50,447 bases of DNA from Nitrospirae bacterium GWC2_57_13 (GCA_001805055.1 MHDZ01000078.1:1-50447); one strand, 5' to 3'. Counted from the first letter of the stretch, positions 1 to 7,669 are shown. A program made the numbers and translations. The notes: a model not told the origin generated them from the sequence alone.

Positions 1-4
1 GTGA

Positions 5-24
5 GTGCGCCCTGCCGGGCGCAC
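5..24. repeat. Short inverted repeat
   Basis: GTGCGCCC and GGGCGCAC form an 8-bp stem around a TGCC loop. It lies just beyond the tmRNA terminator. It could be a second terminator hairpin or the end of another transcript outside the window. Confidence 0.5.
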
Positions 25-29
25 AAAGA

Positions 30-56
30 AAAAGCCCCTTTTTCAAGGGGCTTTTG
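30..56 (-). terminator. Rho-independent terminator of tmRNA
   Basis: AAAGCCCCTT (31-40) pairs with AAGGGGCTTT (45-54) around a 4-nt loop. Read on the minus strand the hairpin runs into a T-rich tract (CTTTTTCTTT), as expected for an intrinsic terminator just past the tmRNA 3' end. The T/A symmetry may let it work in both directions. Confidence 0.8.
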
Positions 57-86
57 CGAGACAATGGACTCTGTGAAACCGTAAAC

Positions 87-437
87 TGGTGGAGGCGGCG
101 GGAATCGAACCCGCGTCCGGAAACCTTCAACCGAAAGCTCATACATGCTTATCCCCTCGTTTTAAGCTCTCGCCTCATCCAGCGCCTTGGGGAAAGCTTT
201 GGATTCGGCCAGCCCAGATTGTCTTATCCTCCCGCCCCGGACACAGCGGGAAGACCAGCCCGAATTTTACATCCCTCCAACCGCTCGGGCGGCAGCCGGG
301 AGATGCGCTACTTATTAAGCAGCGAGTGCCAGTTCGTGGTTATTGGCAGTTGTGTTTTGCCATGTGTTTAACGAGCCCCATGGCACCTCGGCATGCAACT
401 CCCGACCTCTTGATCCCCGTCGAAACCAGTCGCCCCC
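87..437 (-). ncRNA. ssrA: Transfer-messenger RNA (tmRNA, SsrA)
   Basis: tmRNA rescues ribosomes stalled on broken mRNAs and adds a degradation tag. The 3' end on the minus strand has the T-arm GGTTCGATTCCCG and a GCCTCCACCA acceptor with encoded CCA. The first seven bases, GGGGGCG, pair with CGCCTCC near the 3' end, and the GGTTTCGACGGGGAT block next to the 5' end is a tmRNA hallmark, so the boundaries are well set (351 nt). The tag frame (315-347, stop TAA at 315-317) reads Ala-Asn-Asn-His-Glu-Leu-Ala-Leu-Ala-Ala, ending in the usual LAA-type signal for ClpXP. The resume codon GCC is inferred from that reading. I see no clear promoter, because the upstream DNA is a polypurine repeat. Confidence 0.97.
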
Positions 438-450
438 CTTTCTGTGAACC

Positions 451-545
451 TGGAAGATAGGAAGCTGGGAAGGTAGGAAGTTAAGCAAGTCAACCGTTTC
501 ATGCCCTCTTACCCTCTTCCCTTCTTACTTTCTGCTTCTATAATA
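451..545. repeat. Purine/pyrimidine palindromic spacer repeat, copy 1
   Basis: The left arm is purine-rich (GGAAGCTGGGAAGGTAGGAA) and the right arm pyrimidine-rich (CTCTTCCCTTCTTACTTTC), so the two halves are roughly complementary and could fold back. Related copies lie at 1656-1756 and 2622-2718. Confidence 0.6.
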
Positions 546-550
546 GTACT

Positions 551-853
551 CTATTTCCTCTTCTCATTCAACAGCCCTTTCACGTCCTCTGCGCTCAACC
601 CCTGGATCCTGACGATCTTCCGGCGGGACGTGTGGCCTGAGACGATCCCGATGTCCGACTTCGGGATGTTGAGGATATCGGCAAGGAACCGGACCAGGGC
701 TTCGTTCGCTGCTCCGTCCACGGGCGGGGCCATGAGCCTGATCTTGATGGTGCCGTCCTCCGGGAAGATGACCTCGTTCCGGGACGCTCGGGGCTGGATC
801 CTGATCGTCAGGAGCGCGGGGCCGGAGGCATCAGGAGCCGGCAGGGGACACAT
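551..853 (-). CDS. DUF167 / YggU family protein
   Basis: A 100-residue protein of the YggU/DUF167 family, small conserved proteins of unknown biochemical role. The family pattern is clear: an IRIQPRASRNEV strand near residues 17-28, KIRLMAPPVDGAANEAL in the middle, and GHTSRRKIVRIQGL towards the end. The length is normal. The start overlaps the end of the DivIVA-like gene by 23 nt, with GAGGAAG a few bases upstream as ribosome site. It sits last in a yggT-divIVA-DUF167 set, an arrangement common near proC and yggS in many bacteria, so the genes are probably co-transcribed. Function is not known. Confidence 0.9.
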   Translation of the reverse strand: MCPLPAPDASGPALLTIRIQPRASRNEVIFPEDGTIKIRLMAPPVDGAANEALVRFLADILNIPKSDIGIVSGHTSRRKIVRIQGLSAEDVKGLLNEKRK

Positions 854-1313
854 CCCGCACTTCCTCGCCTGTCTCCTCGTAGTTGATCATTTCCAGGTGC
901 ATCTGGATCACCTTTTTCATGTCCTGCAGAAAATGATGCCGCTGGCGCTTCAGGTTCTGAATGTCCGCATCGAGCTTCACCTTCTCGCGCAGAGCGTCAT
1001 TGCCGGTCTTCTGGCAGTCCACCTCGGCGTTCTTGACGATCAGGGACGCTTCCTTGCGCGCGCTGTCCTTCAGGTCCTCCACCAGCTTCTGGGTCATGAG
1101 CATGGTGTTCTTGAGGTTGTCCTCTTTGTCCTGCAGCGCGCGCAGCCGCTCATCATACGTATGATGGAACTCGCGAAGCTCAGTCACTTCGCGGATCAGG
1201 TCCTCCATCTCCTCCCTGATGAGATCGAGGAACTCGTCCACCTCGGCCCGCACGTAGCCGCGCAGGGCCAGATGGAACCGCTTCTGCTGAATGTCCAGCG
1301 GCGTTACTCTCAT
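831..1313 (-). CDS. DivIVA-domain coiled-coil protein
   Basis: A 160-residue cytoplasmic coiled-coil protein. The N-terminus (MRVTPLDIQQKRFHLALRGY, followed by VRAEVDEFLDLI) is the DivIVA lipid-binding motif, which recognises curved membrane at poles and septa. Residues ~35-130 are heptad-rich, Glu/Lys/Leu coiled coil. Proteins of this type beside yggT and proC occur in many Gram-negative phyla, where their division role is less well studied than in Gram-positives. Its ATG overlaps the yggT stop by 4 nt, a sign of translational coupling. It is probably a scaffold for envelope growth, inferred from family and context. Confidence 0.9.
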   Translation of the reverse strand: MRVTPLDIQQKRFHLALRGYVRAEVDEFLDLIREEMEDLIREVTELREFHHTYDERLRALQDKEDNLKNTMLMTQKLVEDLKDSARKEASLIVKNAEVDCQKTGNDALREKVKLDADIQNLKRQRHHFLQDMKKVIQMHLEMINYEETGEEVRDVSPAGS

Positions 1314-1627
1314 GGCAATCTCCCTCCTCCAAGACCTCTCGCTGCGTCATAGAGGTTCCTGATCAGGGCGTATTCAAGAAAGTAAATGATCAGGATCGCG
1401 AAAAGCGGTGATATGTCGATCCCGCCCGTTTTCCAGGGCGGCGCTATCTTTCTGAGCTGTCGCAGCACCGGCTCCGTGGCCTGGTGCAGAATCTTCACGA
1501 TGGCATTGCGCGGGTCGGGGTTCACCCAGGAGATCAGGGCGCGGGCCAGAATGATCCAGAAATAGAGGTCCAGCACGATAGCCAGGACCTTGGTGAGTCC
1601 GAACAGAATATTTCCAAAAAAGGACAT
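1310..1627 (-). CDS. YggT family integral membrane protein
   Basis: A 105-residue inner-membrane protein of the YggT family with two hydrophobic segments: residues ~4-28 (FGNILFGLTKVLAIVLDLYF) and ~75-95 (ISPLFAILIIYFLEYALI). The family signature, ALISWVNPDPRNAIVKILHQ followed by TEPVL, lies between them. YggT proteins are implicated in osmotic tolerance and cell morphology, but no mechanism is settled. I chose the internal ATG at 1627 rather than a longer upstream frame because AGGAGG lies 5 nt before it and the family starts just ahead of the first membrane segment. It overlaps the next gene by 4 nt. Confidence 0.92.
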   Translation of the reverse strand: MSFFGNILFGLTKVLAIVLDLYFWIILARALISWVNPDPRNAIVKILHQATEPVLRQLRKIAPPWKTGGIDISPLFAILIIYFLEYALIRNLYDAARGLGGGRLP

Positions 1628-1655
1628 TGTACCTCCTGTTGTATAAAACATGAAG

Positions 1656-1756
1656 TTAAGAAGATGGGAGGGTACGAGGGTAAGCATCGGCCCAACTTCT
1701 TCCCTTCTTCCCTTCCTACCTTCCCACCTTCAGCCTTTCTCCTGACTTCCTGCCTT
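1656..1756. repeat. Purine/pyrimidine palindromic spacer repeat, copy 2
   Basis: The spacer between proC and yggT has a purine-rich left half (AAGAAGATGGGAGGGTA) and a pyrimidine-rich right half (CTTCCCTTCCTACCTTCCC). It belongs to the same family as 451-545 and 2622-2718. Confidence 0.6.
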
Positions 1757-1759
1757 CGA

Positions 1760-2572
1760 TCATTTCCCCAGCTCTTTGCTCCTTTCAGTTGCCGCTTCCA
1801 CGGCATTCATGATCGTGGCGCGAAAGCTCCCCTTTTCAAGCGCGTGAAGCCCCGCGATGGTGGTTCCGCCCGGGGACGTGACCATGTCCCTCAGCTTGCC
1901 GGGATGCTCCCCGGTTTCGATCACCATCTTCGCGGCGCCGAGCACGGTCTGGGCAGAAAGCTCCAGCGCGAGCTGCCGCGTGAGGCCGGCCTCCACGCCT
2001 GCATCGGCCAGGGCCTCGATAAACGTGAACACGTAGGCAGGCCCGCTGCCGGAAAGGCCGGTCACCGCATCCATGAGCCGCTCCTCCACCACCACGGCCC
2101 TGCCCACAGAGGAAAAGATGGCCTGAGCTGCGGCCAGGTCGGCATGGGTGGCGTTCTTTCCCGGCGCCAGCGCAGCAGCGCCGGCAAGCACCAGTGCCGG
2201 CGTGTTCGGCATCACCCGGATGACCCGATGCGGTCCGCCCAGCGCCTTCTCGATGGCGCTGATGGTGACCCCCGCTGCTATGGATATGATCAGGGTGTTT
2301 TCATGGACCGTGGGGCCGAGCTCTGTCAGCACTTTTTCCATCACCTGGGGCTTGACGCACAGCACCAGGATGCCCGGCTCGCCGATGGCCTCACGGTTGT
2401 TCTTCAGCACAATGATACCATAGGTTTTGCGCAGATGCGCAAGCCGCTCCGCGGAAATGTCCGACACCATGATCCGGTCAGGCGTGATCGTTCCCGCTGC
2501 CAGCATACCCTTGATCAGCGCTTCGGCCATGTTGCCGCCGCCGAGGAATGCGATCTTCTTATCTATCGCCAT
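1760..2572 (-). CDS. proC: Pyrroline-5-carboxylate reductase
   Basis: Catalyses the last step of proline synthesis: NAD(P)H-dependent reduction of pyrroline-5-carboxylate to proline, in the cytoplasm. The 270-residue length is typical. Visible signatures are the Rossmann dinucleotide motif IAFLGGGNMAEALIKGM (residues ~7-23), RVMPNTPALV near 150-160, and the family signature VTGLSGSGPAYVFTFIEA followed by LADAG near 195-220. GGGAGAG precedes the ATG. It heads a likely operon with yggT, the DivIVA-like gene and DUF167, and follows yggS, a frequent neighbour in other genomes. Confidence 0.97.
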   Translation of the reverse strand: MAIDKKIAFLGGGNMAEALIKGMLAAGTITPDRIMVSDISAERLAHLRKTYGIIVLKNNREAIGEPGILVLCVKPQVMEKVLTELGPTVHENTLIISIAAGVTISAIEKALGGPHRVIRVMPNTPALVLAGAAALAPGKNATHADLAAAQAIFSSVGRAVVVEERLMDAVTGLSGSGPAYVFTFIEALADAGVEAGLTRQLALELSAQTVLGAAKMVIETGEHPGKLRDMVTSPGGTTIAGLHALEKGSFRATIMNAVEAATERSKELGK

Positions 2573-2621
2573 ATGCTCTCCCTGTTCTCTTTCTTAGCAC
2601 TGCCCACACTTCCTGCAAGGA

Positions 2622-2718
2622 CGAAGCTAAGAAGGTAAGCGGATCGGAAGGTGCGAGACGCTGATACATAAACGCCTCTTCTTAACTTCATACCTTCCCA
2701 ACTTCTTACCTTCCTACC
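2622..2718. repeat. Purine/pyrimidine palindromic spacer repeat, copy 3
   Basis: The spacer between yggS and proC has a purine-rich arm (GAAGCTAAGAAGGTAAG) facing a pyrimidine-rich arm (CCTTCCCAACTTCTTACC). It is the third copy of the family seen at 451 and 1656. Confidence 0.6.
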
Positions 2719-3402
2719 CTACCGCGAACCAAAAATGGCCGTACCAACCCGCACCATCGTTGCCCCTTCTTCCACGGCAACCTCAAAATCGCCGCTCATG
2801 CCCATGGACAGCTCCTGCAGCGAGAGGCCGGAGATGTTTTCCTTTATTATGACCCCGGCAAGCTCCCGCAGCCGCTGAAAATAAGGCCTCGAGTTCTCAG
2901 GGTCCTCTGAGTAGGGCGGCATGGTCATCAGCCCCTGGATTCTGATGTTCCTGAGCTTCGCTGCTTCCCTGGCAAGGTCAACGGCAGTGCCGACGTTGAT
3001 CCCTGCCTTGGCATCCTCGCCTGCAATGTTCACTTCGATCAGTACACGCTGTATCTTGCCGGCCCTTGCGGCCTGTTGATCAATCTCCTGCGCCAGCTCC
3101 AGACTGTCCACGGAATGGATAAGGTCGAAGAGCTTCACGGCGTACTTGGCCTTGTTCTTCTGGAGGCTGCCGATGAGGTGCCAGGTTGCAAGCCCGCCGA
3201 GCTGCGCGATCTTGTCCCGCGCCTCCTGCACCCGGTTCTCGCCGAGGATCGCCGCCCCGGCCTTCACAGCTTCCCGGATGCGCGCCGGATCAACAGTCTT
3301 GGTCACGACCAGAAGCTTGACGGATGCCGGGTCGCGCCCTGCGCGCTTTGCCGCTGCGGCTATTCGGTCCTGTACTGCCTTAAGATTCTCCGCAATGGTC
3401 AT
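2719..3402 (-). CDS. yggS: YggS family pyridoxal phosphate homeostasis protein
   Basis: A 227-residue single-domain PLP-binding protein (fold type III, alanine racemase N-terminal barrel) that buffers PLP and amino acid pools rather than catalysing a known reaction. The PLP lysine is expected at K35 in LLVVTKTVDP. HLIGSLQKNKAKYAV (the family HFIGxLQxNK motif), HSVDS and SMGMSGDFEVAVEEGATMVR are all present, the last binding the cofactor phosphate. The length is normal. The start is ATG, with AGG a few bases upstream. It sits upstream of proC, the commonest context for this family. Confidence 0.95.
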   Translation of the reverse strand: MTIAENLKAVQDRIAAAAKRAGRDPASVKLLVVTKTVDPARIREAVKAGAAILGENRVQEARDKIAQLGGLATWHLIGSLQKNKAKYAVKLFDLIHSVDSLELAQEIDQQAARAGKIQRVLIEVNIAGEDAKAGINVGTAVDLAREAAKLRNIRIQGLMTMPPYSEDPENSRPYFQRLRELAGVIIKENISGLSLQELSMGMSGDFEVAVEEGATMVRVGTAIFGSR

Positions 3403-3420
3403 TATGGACCTGCAAACCTA

Positions 3421-3569
3421 TTGGACACGGATCAAATCTGATCACATCTGATAAAACAGGTAAGTTACGGGTAGTTCTTGTAAAAGGGAAATGCTTTTGC
3501 CTCGTTAGAATTTACCTGATTCACTGCTGATTTTTCTCTTTCGCCCTTACAGATCTGATCCGTGTCCAA
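3421..3569. repeat. Inverted repeat TTGGACACGGATCA in spacer
   Basis: TTGGACACGGATCA (3421-3434) is perfectly repeated in inverse as TGATCCGTGTCCAA (3556-3569). A third, partial copy (CGTGTCCAA) follows at about 3620-3630. The repeats frame a 149-bp module between yfiH and yggS. No reading frame is convincing inside it. Confidence 0.75.
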
Positions 3570-3638
3570 ACAAGTCCTTCACGAAAAAGCTTTTGCCCTC
3601 TCCGGATTTATCCGACCTTTCCGTGTCCAAAAAACCCC

Positions 3639-4400
3639 TCACGGTTTCAGCATTATCACCGACAGCATCCGTCCGGTCCGCCCCTCGGTGCGAAAGGAAT
3701 AGAACAGGTCCCGGCGGCAGGACGTGCACAATCCCAGCGCGTGGATGTTCTTTTGGGAAAACCCTGTTTCGGCGAGCTGAATCCTGTTCAGGTGCACGAG
3801 ATCGAGGCTCCATCGTCCGTTCGGGCGCTGCGATGCGATCTTTTTCCAGACAGCGAATTCCTCCTGCAGCGGGCCCATCACGGCCTCGTCCACCTCGTAG
3901 CATTCAGGGCCGATTGCCGGACCGATGGCAGCCATCATCCCGTGGGGATCGCAGTCATAGTGGGTGCGCATCATCACAACGGCCTTCTGAACGATCCGCT
4001 TGAGCGAGCTGCGCCAGCCGGCATGCACTGCGGCCACAACAGGGCGCCTGGGATCATAGAGCAGGACCGGCACGCAATCGGCTGTCTCGACACCAACGGC
4101 CAGGCCGGGCAGGTCAGTGATGATCCCGTCGGCCTGCACCTTCTGATACCCGCCGGCGCTGTGGGGCATTTCGCTGATGCGTACGATCTCGTCGCCGTGC
4201 ACCTGGTTCACGGTCACGAGCTTTTCGAGGCCGATCCCGAAGCTCGCTGCCACGTCGCGCCAGTCATCGACCTGCTTGATCCCGTTGTTTCGCGCGCCGA
4301 GGCCGTTCCGCCGCGTGGTGAAGGCGTGGATGATTTTTCCTGAGCTCCCGAAGTCCGGGACCGTCAGGAATGGAGCTCTCATTTTTACTTCGACGTTCAT
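3639..4400 (-). CDS. YfiH/LACC1 family purine nucleoside phosphorylase (polyphenol oxidase family)
   Basis: A 253-residue cytoplasmic enzyme of the YfiH (DUF152, Cu-oxidase_4) family. Members cleave purine nucleosides with phosphate and deaminate adenosine, and were formerly called polyphenol oxidases or laccases. The metal site is visible: H68 in VNQVHGD, C109 in VETADCVPVLL and H126 in VHAGWR. LGLCTSCRRDLFYSFRTEGRTG closes the C-terminal half as usual. The start at 4400 is uncertain, since Met7 (4382) is also possible. In E. coli the family is linked to peptidoglycan quality control, and many envelope genes lie nearby here. Confidence 0.9.
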   Translation of the reverse strand: MNVEVKMRAPFLTVPDFGSSGKIIHAFTTRRNGLGARNNGIKQVDDWRDVAASFGIGLEKLVTVNQVHGDEIVRISEMPHSAGGYQKVQADGIITDLPGLAVGVETADCVPVLLYDPRRPVVAAVHAGWRSSLKRIVQKAVVMMRTHYDCDPHGMMAAIGPAIGPECYEVDEAVMGPLQEEFAVWKKIASQRPNGRWSLDLVHLNRIQLAETGFSQKNIHALGLCTSCRRDLFYSFRTEGRTGRMLSVIMLKP

Positions 4401-4685
4401 GTGTAAACGTTCACCGCCAGGGCGCTAAGGTCGCGAAGGAATGCAAAGTCCTTATTCTCACCACGAAGCGCGCGAAGAACACGAAGAAATCCAGGCCGTT
4501 TTCTCGCGGAGACGCAGAGAGAGCAAGGAGCCTGAAGTTTAGTTCCGGCCCCTTAACTCCTCACCTCTCACCCCTTACCCCTTACCCCTGACGCCTGTTT
4601 AAACTGCTGCTTTGCGAGAAACAAGGTCGTTGATGTTTCCCTGTTCCTGATTCCGCATTCCGCATTCGCCACTCCGAACTCGCCG
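4401..4685. repeat. Spacer of stacked low-complexity repeats
   Basis: A 285-bp spacer with no gene. In order it holds CACCGCCAGGGCGCTAAGG, CACCACGAAGCGCGCGAAGA, CGCGGAGACGCAGAGAG, a CTCACCCCTTACCCCTTACC tract and ATTCCGCATTCCGCATTCG. Each is an internally iterated motif. Such blocks are passed between genomes as spacer DNA in several environmental phyla (recollection, not checked). Confidence 0.55.
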
Positions 4686-6413
4686 CTACCCGCACACCCC
4701 GCAGGTCTTGCACGATCCCACCTTGCAGGGCGGCGTGTACTTCCCTTCCAGCGCTCGCTCAAATTCCTTCTTAAGATAATCTTTCCGTACTCCGATGTCA
4801 ATGAAATCCCAGGGAAGGACCTCGTCGAAGTCGCGCCGCCTGGCAACATAGAAATCCATGTCCGCGCCGAGCTCACGAGCTGCGGCTTTCCAGTCCCCGT
4901 CATGGCGGTGCGCTGCTTGCAGAAGCCTGCCAAGGCGCCTGTCGCCGCGCGACAGCAGTGCCTGGAAGTATTCCCATTTCGGAAGGTCATGAATGACATT
5001 CATATTGCCCACAGGCTTGAGCGTTTTTTCGAGGCTTCGCATCTTCCGGTTCAGGCTTGCCACGGCTTCCATGGGCTCCCACTGAAAAGGCGTAAAGGGC
5101 TTCGGCACAAAGGAGTTGACACTCAGCGTGATCCTGCCGATCCTGCCTGCTGCGCGGGCGTGCCTGAGCTGGACCTCGCGCACCTTTTGCGCGAGCGCCG
5201 AAATCTCGGCCACATCGTCGTCCGTTTCCGTGGGCAGACCGATGATGAAGTAGAGCTTCAGGTTCGGAATGCCGCTTCCGAAGACGAGGTCAGCGGCGCG
5301 CAGGATGTCCGCCTCGTCGAGGCCCTTGTTGATCACCTTCCGCAGCCGCTCAGAGCCCGCCTCGGGAGCGATGGAGATGGTCTTGTGGCCGCTCCGGGCG
5401 AGCCGTTCGATCAGCGCGGGGCTGAGCGAGTCGGCCCGGAGCGACGAGACGGACAGGCTGCCTTCGATGCGCGCGCAGAGCTCGTCGATGGCCGGATAGT
5501 CGGAGAGTGCAGACCCCACCAGGCCGATCTTGCCGCAAACATCGTCGGCGCGCTTTGCCTGCTCTCCTGCCTGATCGCTGCTCAGGTTCCGCGGCGGAAG
5601 ATAGATGTACCCGGCCATGCAGAACCGGCAGTGCCTGCCGCAGCCCCGCGTGATCTCGGCAAGGTGCATGTCGCTGAACTCCGTGTCCGGCGTAAGGATC
5701 ACCGACGAGGCCGCTGCCCTGTCGATATCGCTGACCGAGCGCTTCCTGATCCGCTCCGGCGCTTCGGGCACGAGCCGCGTTCGGCCGCGGATCCTTCCGT
5801 CGGCAAGATACTCGACCTCATAGAACCCCGGCACATAGATGCCTTCCACGGAGCAGAGGGCCCGCAGCAGCGCGTCCCTGCCCTTGTCCCGGTTCAGCCG
5901 GAAGACCTCGATGAACTCCTGCACCACTTCCTCGCCCTCGCCGATGATCATGATATCGAAGAAGTCCGCCAGCGGTTCAGGATTGAAGAAGGTGCAGATG
6001 CCGCCAAGCACGAGCAGCGGGTCCCCGGGCCCCCGCTCGCTTCGCCCGGCAGGGATCCCCGCGAGATCGAGCATTTCGAGCACGTTCAGATAGTCCTGCT
6101 CAAAGGAGACGGAAAAGGCAAGGATGTCGAAGTCCTTTACCGGCCTTTGGCTCTCAAGTGCAGCGAGCGCCGTACCGGTGCGGTAATATTCTTCGCGGTC
6201 GTCCTCATCAGGCAGGAACACGCGCTCGCAGGCCGTGTCATCACGCCTGTTCAGCACTGCATAGATCTGGTGCACGCCGAGGTTCGACATTCCCACGTGG
6301 TAGGTGTTCGGATAGGCGAGGGCCACCTCGACATCGGCGCCGCGCGCCTTATAGATGGTTCCGCGCTCACGGGCGAGGAGGGCATCGATCTTTTCCGTCA
6401 GTTTTCTGGTCAT
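4686..6413 (-). CDS. B12-binding-type radical SAM protein (TIGR03960-like)
   Basis: A 575-residue radical SAM enzyme. An N-terminal cobalamin-binding-like region (residues ~25-200, including LAYPNTYHVGMSNLG and LLVLGGICTFFNPEPLADFF) precedes the radical SAM core, with the [4Fe-4S]-binding CxxxCxxC at C258/C262/C265 (RGCGRHCRFCMAGY). ISIAPEAGSERLR and LKLYFIIGLPTETDDD are typical SAM-core strands. The C-terminus ends in a Cys-rich CKVGSCKTCGVCG, which could hold a second cluster. This layout matches the family usually annotated TIGR03960; in other genomes it is often followed by a DUF2344 partner, which is absent here. The substrate is unknown. Confidence 0.88.
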   Translation of the reverse strand: MTRKLTEKIDALLARERGTIYKARGADVEVALAYPNTYHVGMSNLGVHQIYAVLNRRDDTACERVFLPDEDDREEYYRTGTALAALESQRPVKDFDILAFSVSFEQDYLNVLEMLDLAGIPAGRSERGPGDPLLVLGGICTFFNPEPLADFFDIMIIGEGEEVVQEFIEVFRLNRDKGRDALLRALCSVEGIYVPGFYEVEYLADGRIRGRTRLVPEAPERIRKRSVSDIDRAAASSVILTPDTEFSDMHLAEITRGCGRHCRFCMAGYIYLPPRNLSSDQAGEQAKRADDVCGKIGLVGSALSDYPAIDELCARIEGSLSVSSLRADSLSPALIERLARSGHKTISIAPEAGSERLRKVINKGLDEADILRAADLVFGSGIPNLKLYFIIGLPTETDDDVAEISALAQKVREVQLRHARAAGRIGRITLSVNSFVPKPFTPFQWEPMEAVASLNRKMRSLEKTLKPVGNMNVIHDLPKWEYFQALLSRGDRRLGRLLQAAHRHDGDWKAAARELGADMDFYVARRRDFDEVLPWDFIDIGVRKDYLKKEFERALEGKYTPPCKVGSCKTCGVCG

Positions 6414-6468
6414 TTCCTGTCCGCTAGTAACCGGGAAATTTGATTGTTTTCAAAAGGGCAGAACATAT

Positions 6469-6601
6469 AACCACGGGTCCCGCTGTGCGGGACACACAGA
6501 TGAATACAGGTGCTGTGGACCGAGCCGACCGCGTCGGCGTAAATCACGGCACCATGGTTGCCTTGGTCCAAAAAAACCGTGTGCGGCCTCCGCCCGTGGT
6601 T
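6469..6601. repeat. Palindromic spacer module with AACCACGGG ends
   Basis: AACCACGGG (6469-6477) and CCCGTGGTT (6593-6601) bound a 133-bp module. Inside, CACGG (6545) and CCGTG pair, and GGTTGCCTTGGTCC (6556-6569) is the exact reverse complement of a block at 21880-21893. The whole 6414-6786 spacer has no gene apart from the promoter at 6729-6757. Confidence 0.65.
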
Positions 6602-6728
6602 TAACCGTTTTTGGCTCTGGCTTGTCCGGCTTGTGAATGTCCGCAGCAGCAATAGTTTCCTGTGATAATACAGGAGATTCCCCGGGGAATCAATACGTTC
6701 GTCCCGCAAGCCTGCCACAACAACGGGG

Positions 6729-6757
6729 TTGACAAGCATCCTGAATTTGTTTAGCAT
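6729..6757 (+). promoter_or_regulatory. Sigma-70 promoter of the thioredoxin gene
   Basis: TTGACA (6729-6734), 17-bp spacer, TAGCAT (6752-6757). Transcription would begin near 6764, about 20 nt before the ATG at 6787. This favours that ATG over the TTG at 6769. Confidence 0.7.
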
Positions 6758-6786
6758 ATTCGCAACCTTTGAAGCACGGGGAAAGC

Positions 6787-7302
6787 ATGAAAAAACGCTT
6801 TTTTATTTTTCTTATCATCATCGTGACAGCCGCTGTCGCCGCCGCTGCGGGACCTGCTGACTACGGCACTGAGCCCGGCAAGGTGGCACCGCCCTTCGAG
6901 CTGAAGGACCTGAACGGAAAGACGGTGAACCTGTCCGACTATGCCGGCAAGGTCGTTCTCGTCAACTTCTGGGCCACCTGGTGCGGCCCCTGCCGCGCCG
7001 AGATGCCGTCGCTCAACAGCCTGTACGAATCATACAAAAAGGACGGCTTCGTGGTGGTTGCTATATCCGTCGATCAATCGGAGAAGGTCGTCCGCTCCTT
7101 CATCGACAAGAACAAGCTCGCCTTTCCGGTCCTGATGGACCCGGACAAGGAGATATACTTCGACGCCTACGCTGTCCTGGCGCTGCCCATGAGCTTTCTG
7201 ATCGACAAAAAGGGATTGATCGCGGAACGGTACATCGGCGAGAAGGACTGGACAGCACAGGAGATCAAGGACAGGATATTCCGCCTCATACAGGCGAAGT
7301 AA
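6787..7302 (+). CDS. TlpA/ResA-like periplasmic thiol-disulfide oxidoreductase
   Basis: A 171-residue exported thioredoxin-fold protein. The signal sequence (MKKRFFIFLIIIVTAAVAAA) is followed by a TlpA/ResA core: APPFELKDLNGKTVNLSDY, the active site WCGPC (residues 65-69), and the cis-proline region LALPMSFLIDKKGLI. Such proteins keep cysteine pairs reduced in the periplasm, often for cytochrome c heme attachment, which fits a genome with a multiheme cytochrome. The ATG is preceded by GGGGAAAG. A longer TTG-started frame exists, but it begins close to the predicted transcription start. The next gene follows by 13 nt, so the two form an operon. The specific partner is not known. Confidence 0.92.
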   Translation: MKKRFFIFLIIIVTAAVAAAAGPADYGTEPGKVAPPFELKDLNGKTVNLSDYAGKVVLVNFWATWCGPCRAEMPSLNSLYESYKKDGFVVVAISVDQSEKVVRSFIDKNKLAFPVLMDPDKEIYFDAYAVLALPMSFLIDKKGLIAERYIGEKDWTAQEIKDRIFRLIQAK

Positions 7303-7315
7303 GGGGAGGTTCTCT

Positions 7316-7657
7316 ATGAACAGGATGCTCGTAACTACTTTTGCTGCCGCGGCCCTGCTTGCAGTCGGCTGCTCGTCAACGTTCCTGGTAAGCAAGAACG
7401 GCTATGGCTATTTCCTCGAAAGCAACGCGAAGTCCCTCCAGACCATGCTCTGCGACTCCGGAGACCTGCAAAAGATCCTTTCGGACACTCACCTGGCAAA
7501 GGACGTGAAGGAAAATTTCTACCGGTTCAACTGCACGGCTGAACGGTCGGGCGAGAAGGTAAAACAACTCTTTACGGTCATGACGCCTGTTGAGAGGAAG
7601 GAACTGCGGCTGGCGTTCAAGAGCAACGGCTACGACGTCAACTACCTGCCCTGCTGA
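7316..7657 (+). CDS. Small hypothetical lipoprotein
   Basis: A 113-residue protein with a lipoprotein signal: MNRMLVTTFAAAALLAVGCS, the lipobox LAVGC putting the lipidated cysteine at residue 19. The mature part is small and alpha-helical in character, with three more cysteines (in MLCDSGD, RFNCTAE and the C-terminal YLPC). I do not recognise a family. GGGGAGG precedes the ATG, 13 nt after the thioredoxin stop. Because it is co-transcribed with a thiol oxidoreductase and carries cysteines, it might be a redox client or partner; this is inference only. Confidence 0.82.
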   Translation: MNRMLVTTFAAAALLAVGCSSTFLVSKNGYGYFLESNAKSLQTMLCDSGDLQKILSDTHLAKDVKENFYRFNCTAERSGEKVKQLFTVMTPVERKELRLAFKSNGYDVNYLPC

Positions 7658-7669
7658 GACAAGCTCCTG

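Noticed and set aside
87-130. T-arm resembling a tRNA gene
   Set aside because: It is the tRNA-like 3' end of tmRNA: the matching 5' half and tag frame lie further along the same transcript.
4902-6443. Long plus-strand open frame (513 codons) opposite the radical SAM gene
   Set aside because: High GC makes long antisense frames common. The minus strand has the intact radical SAM motifs and this frame has no recognisable domain or ribosome site.
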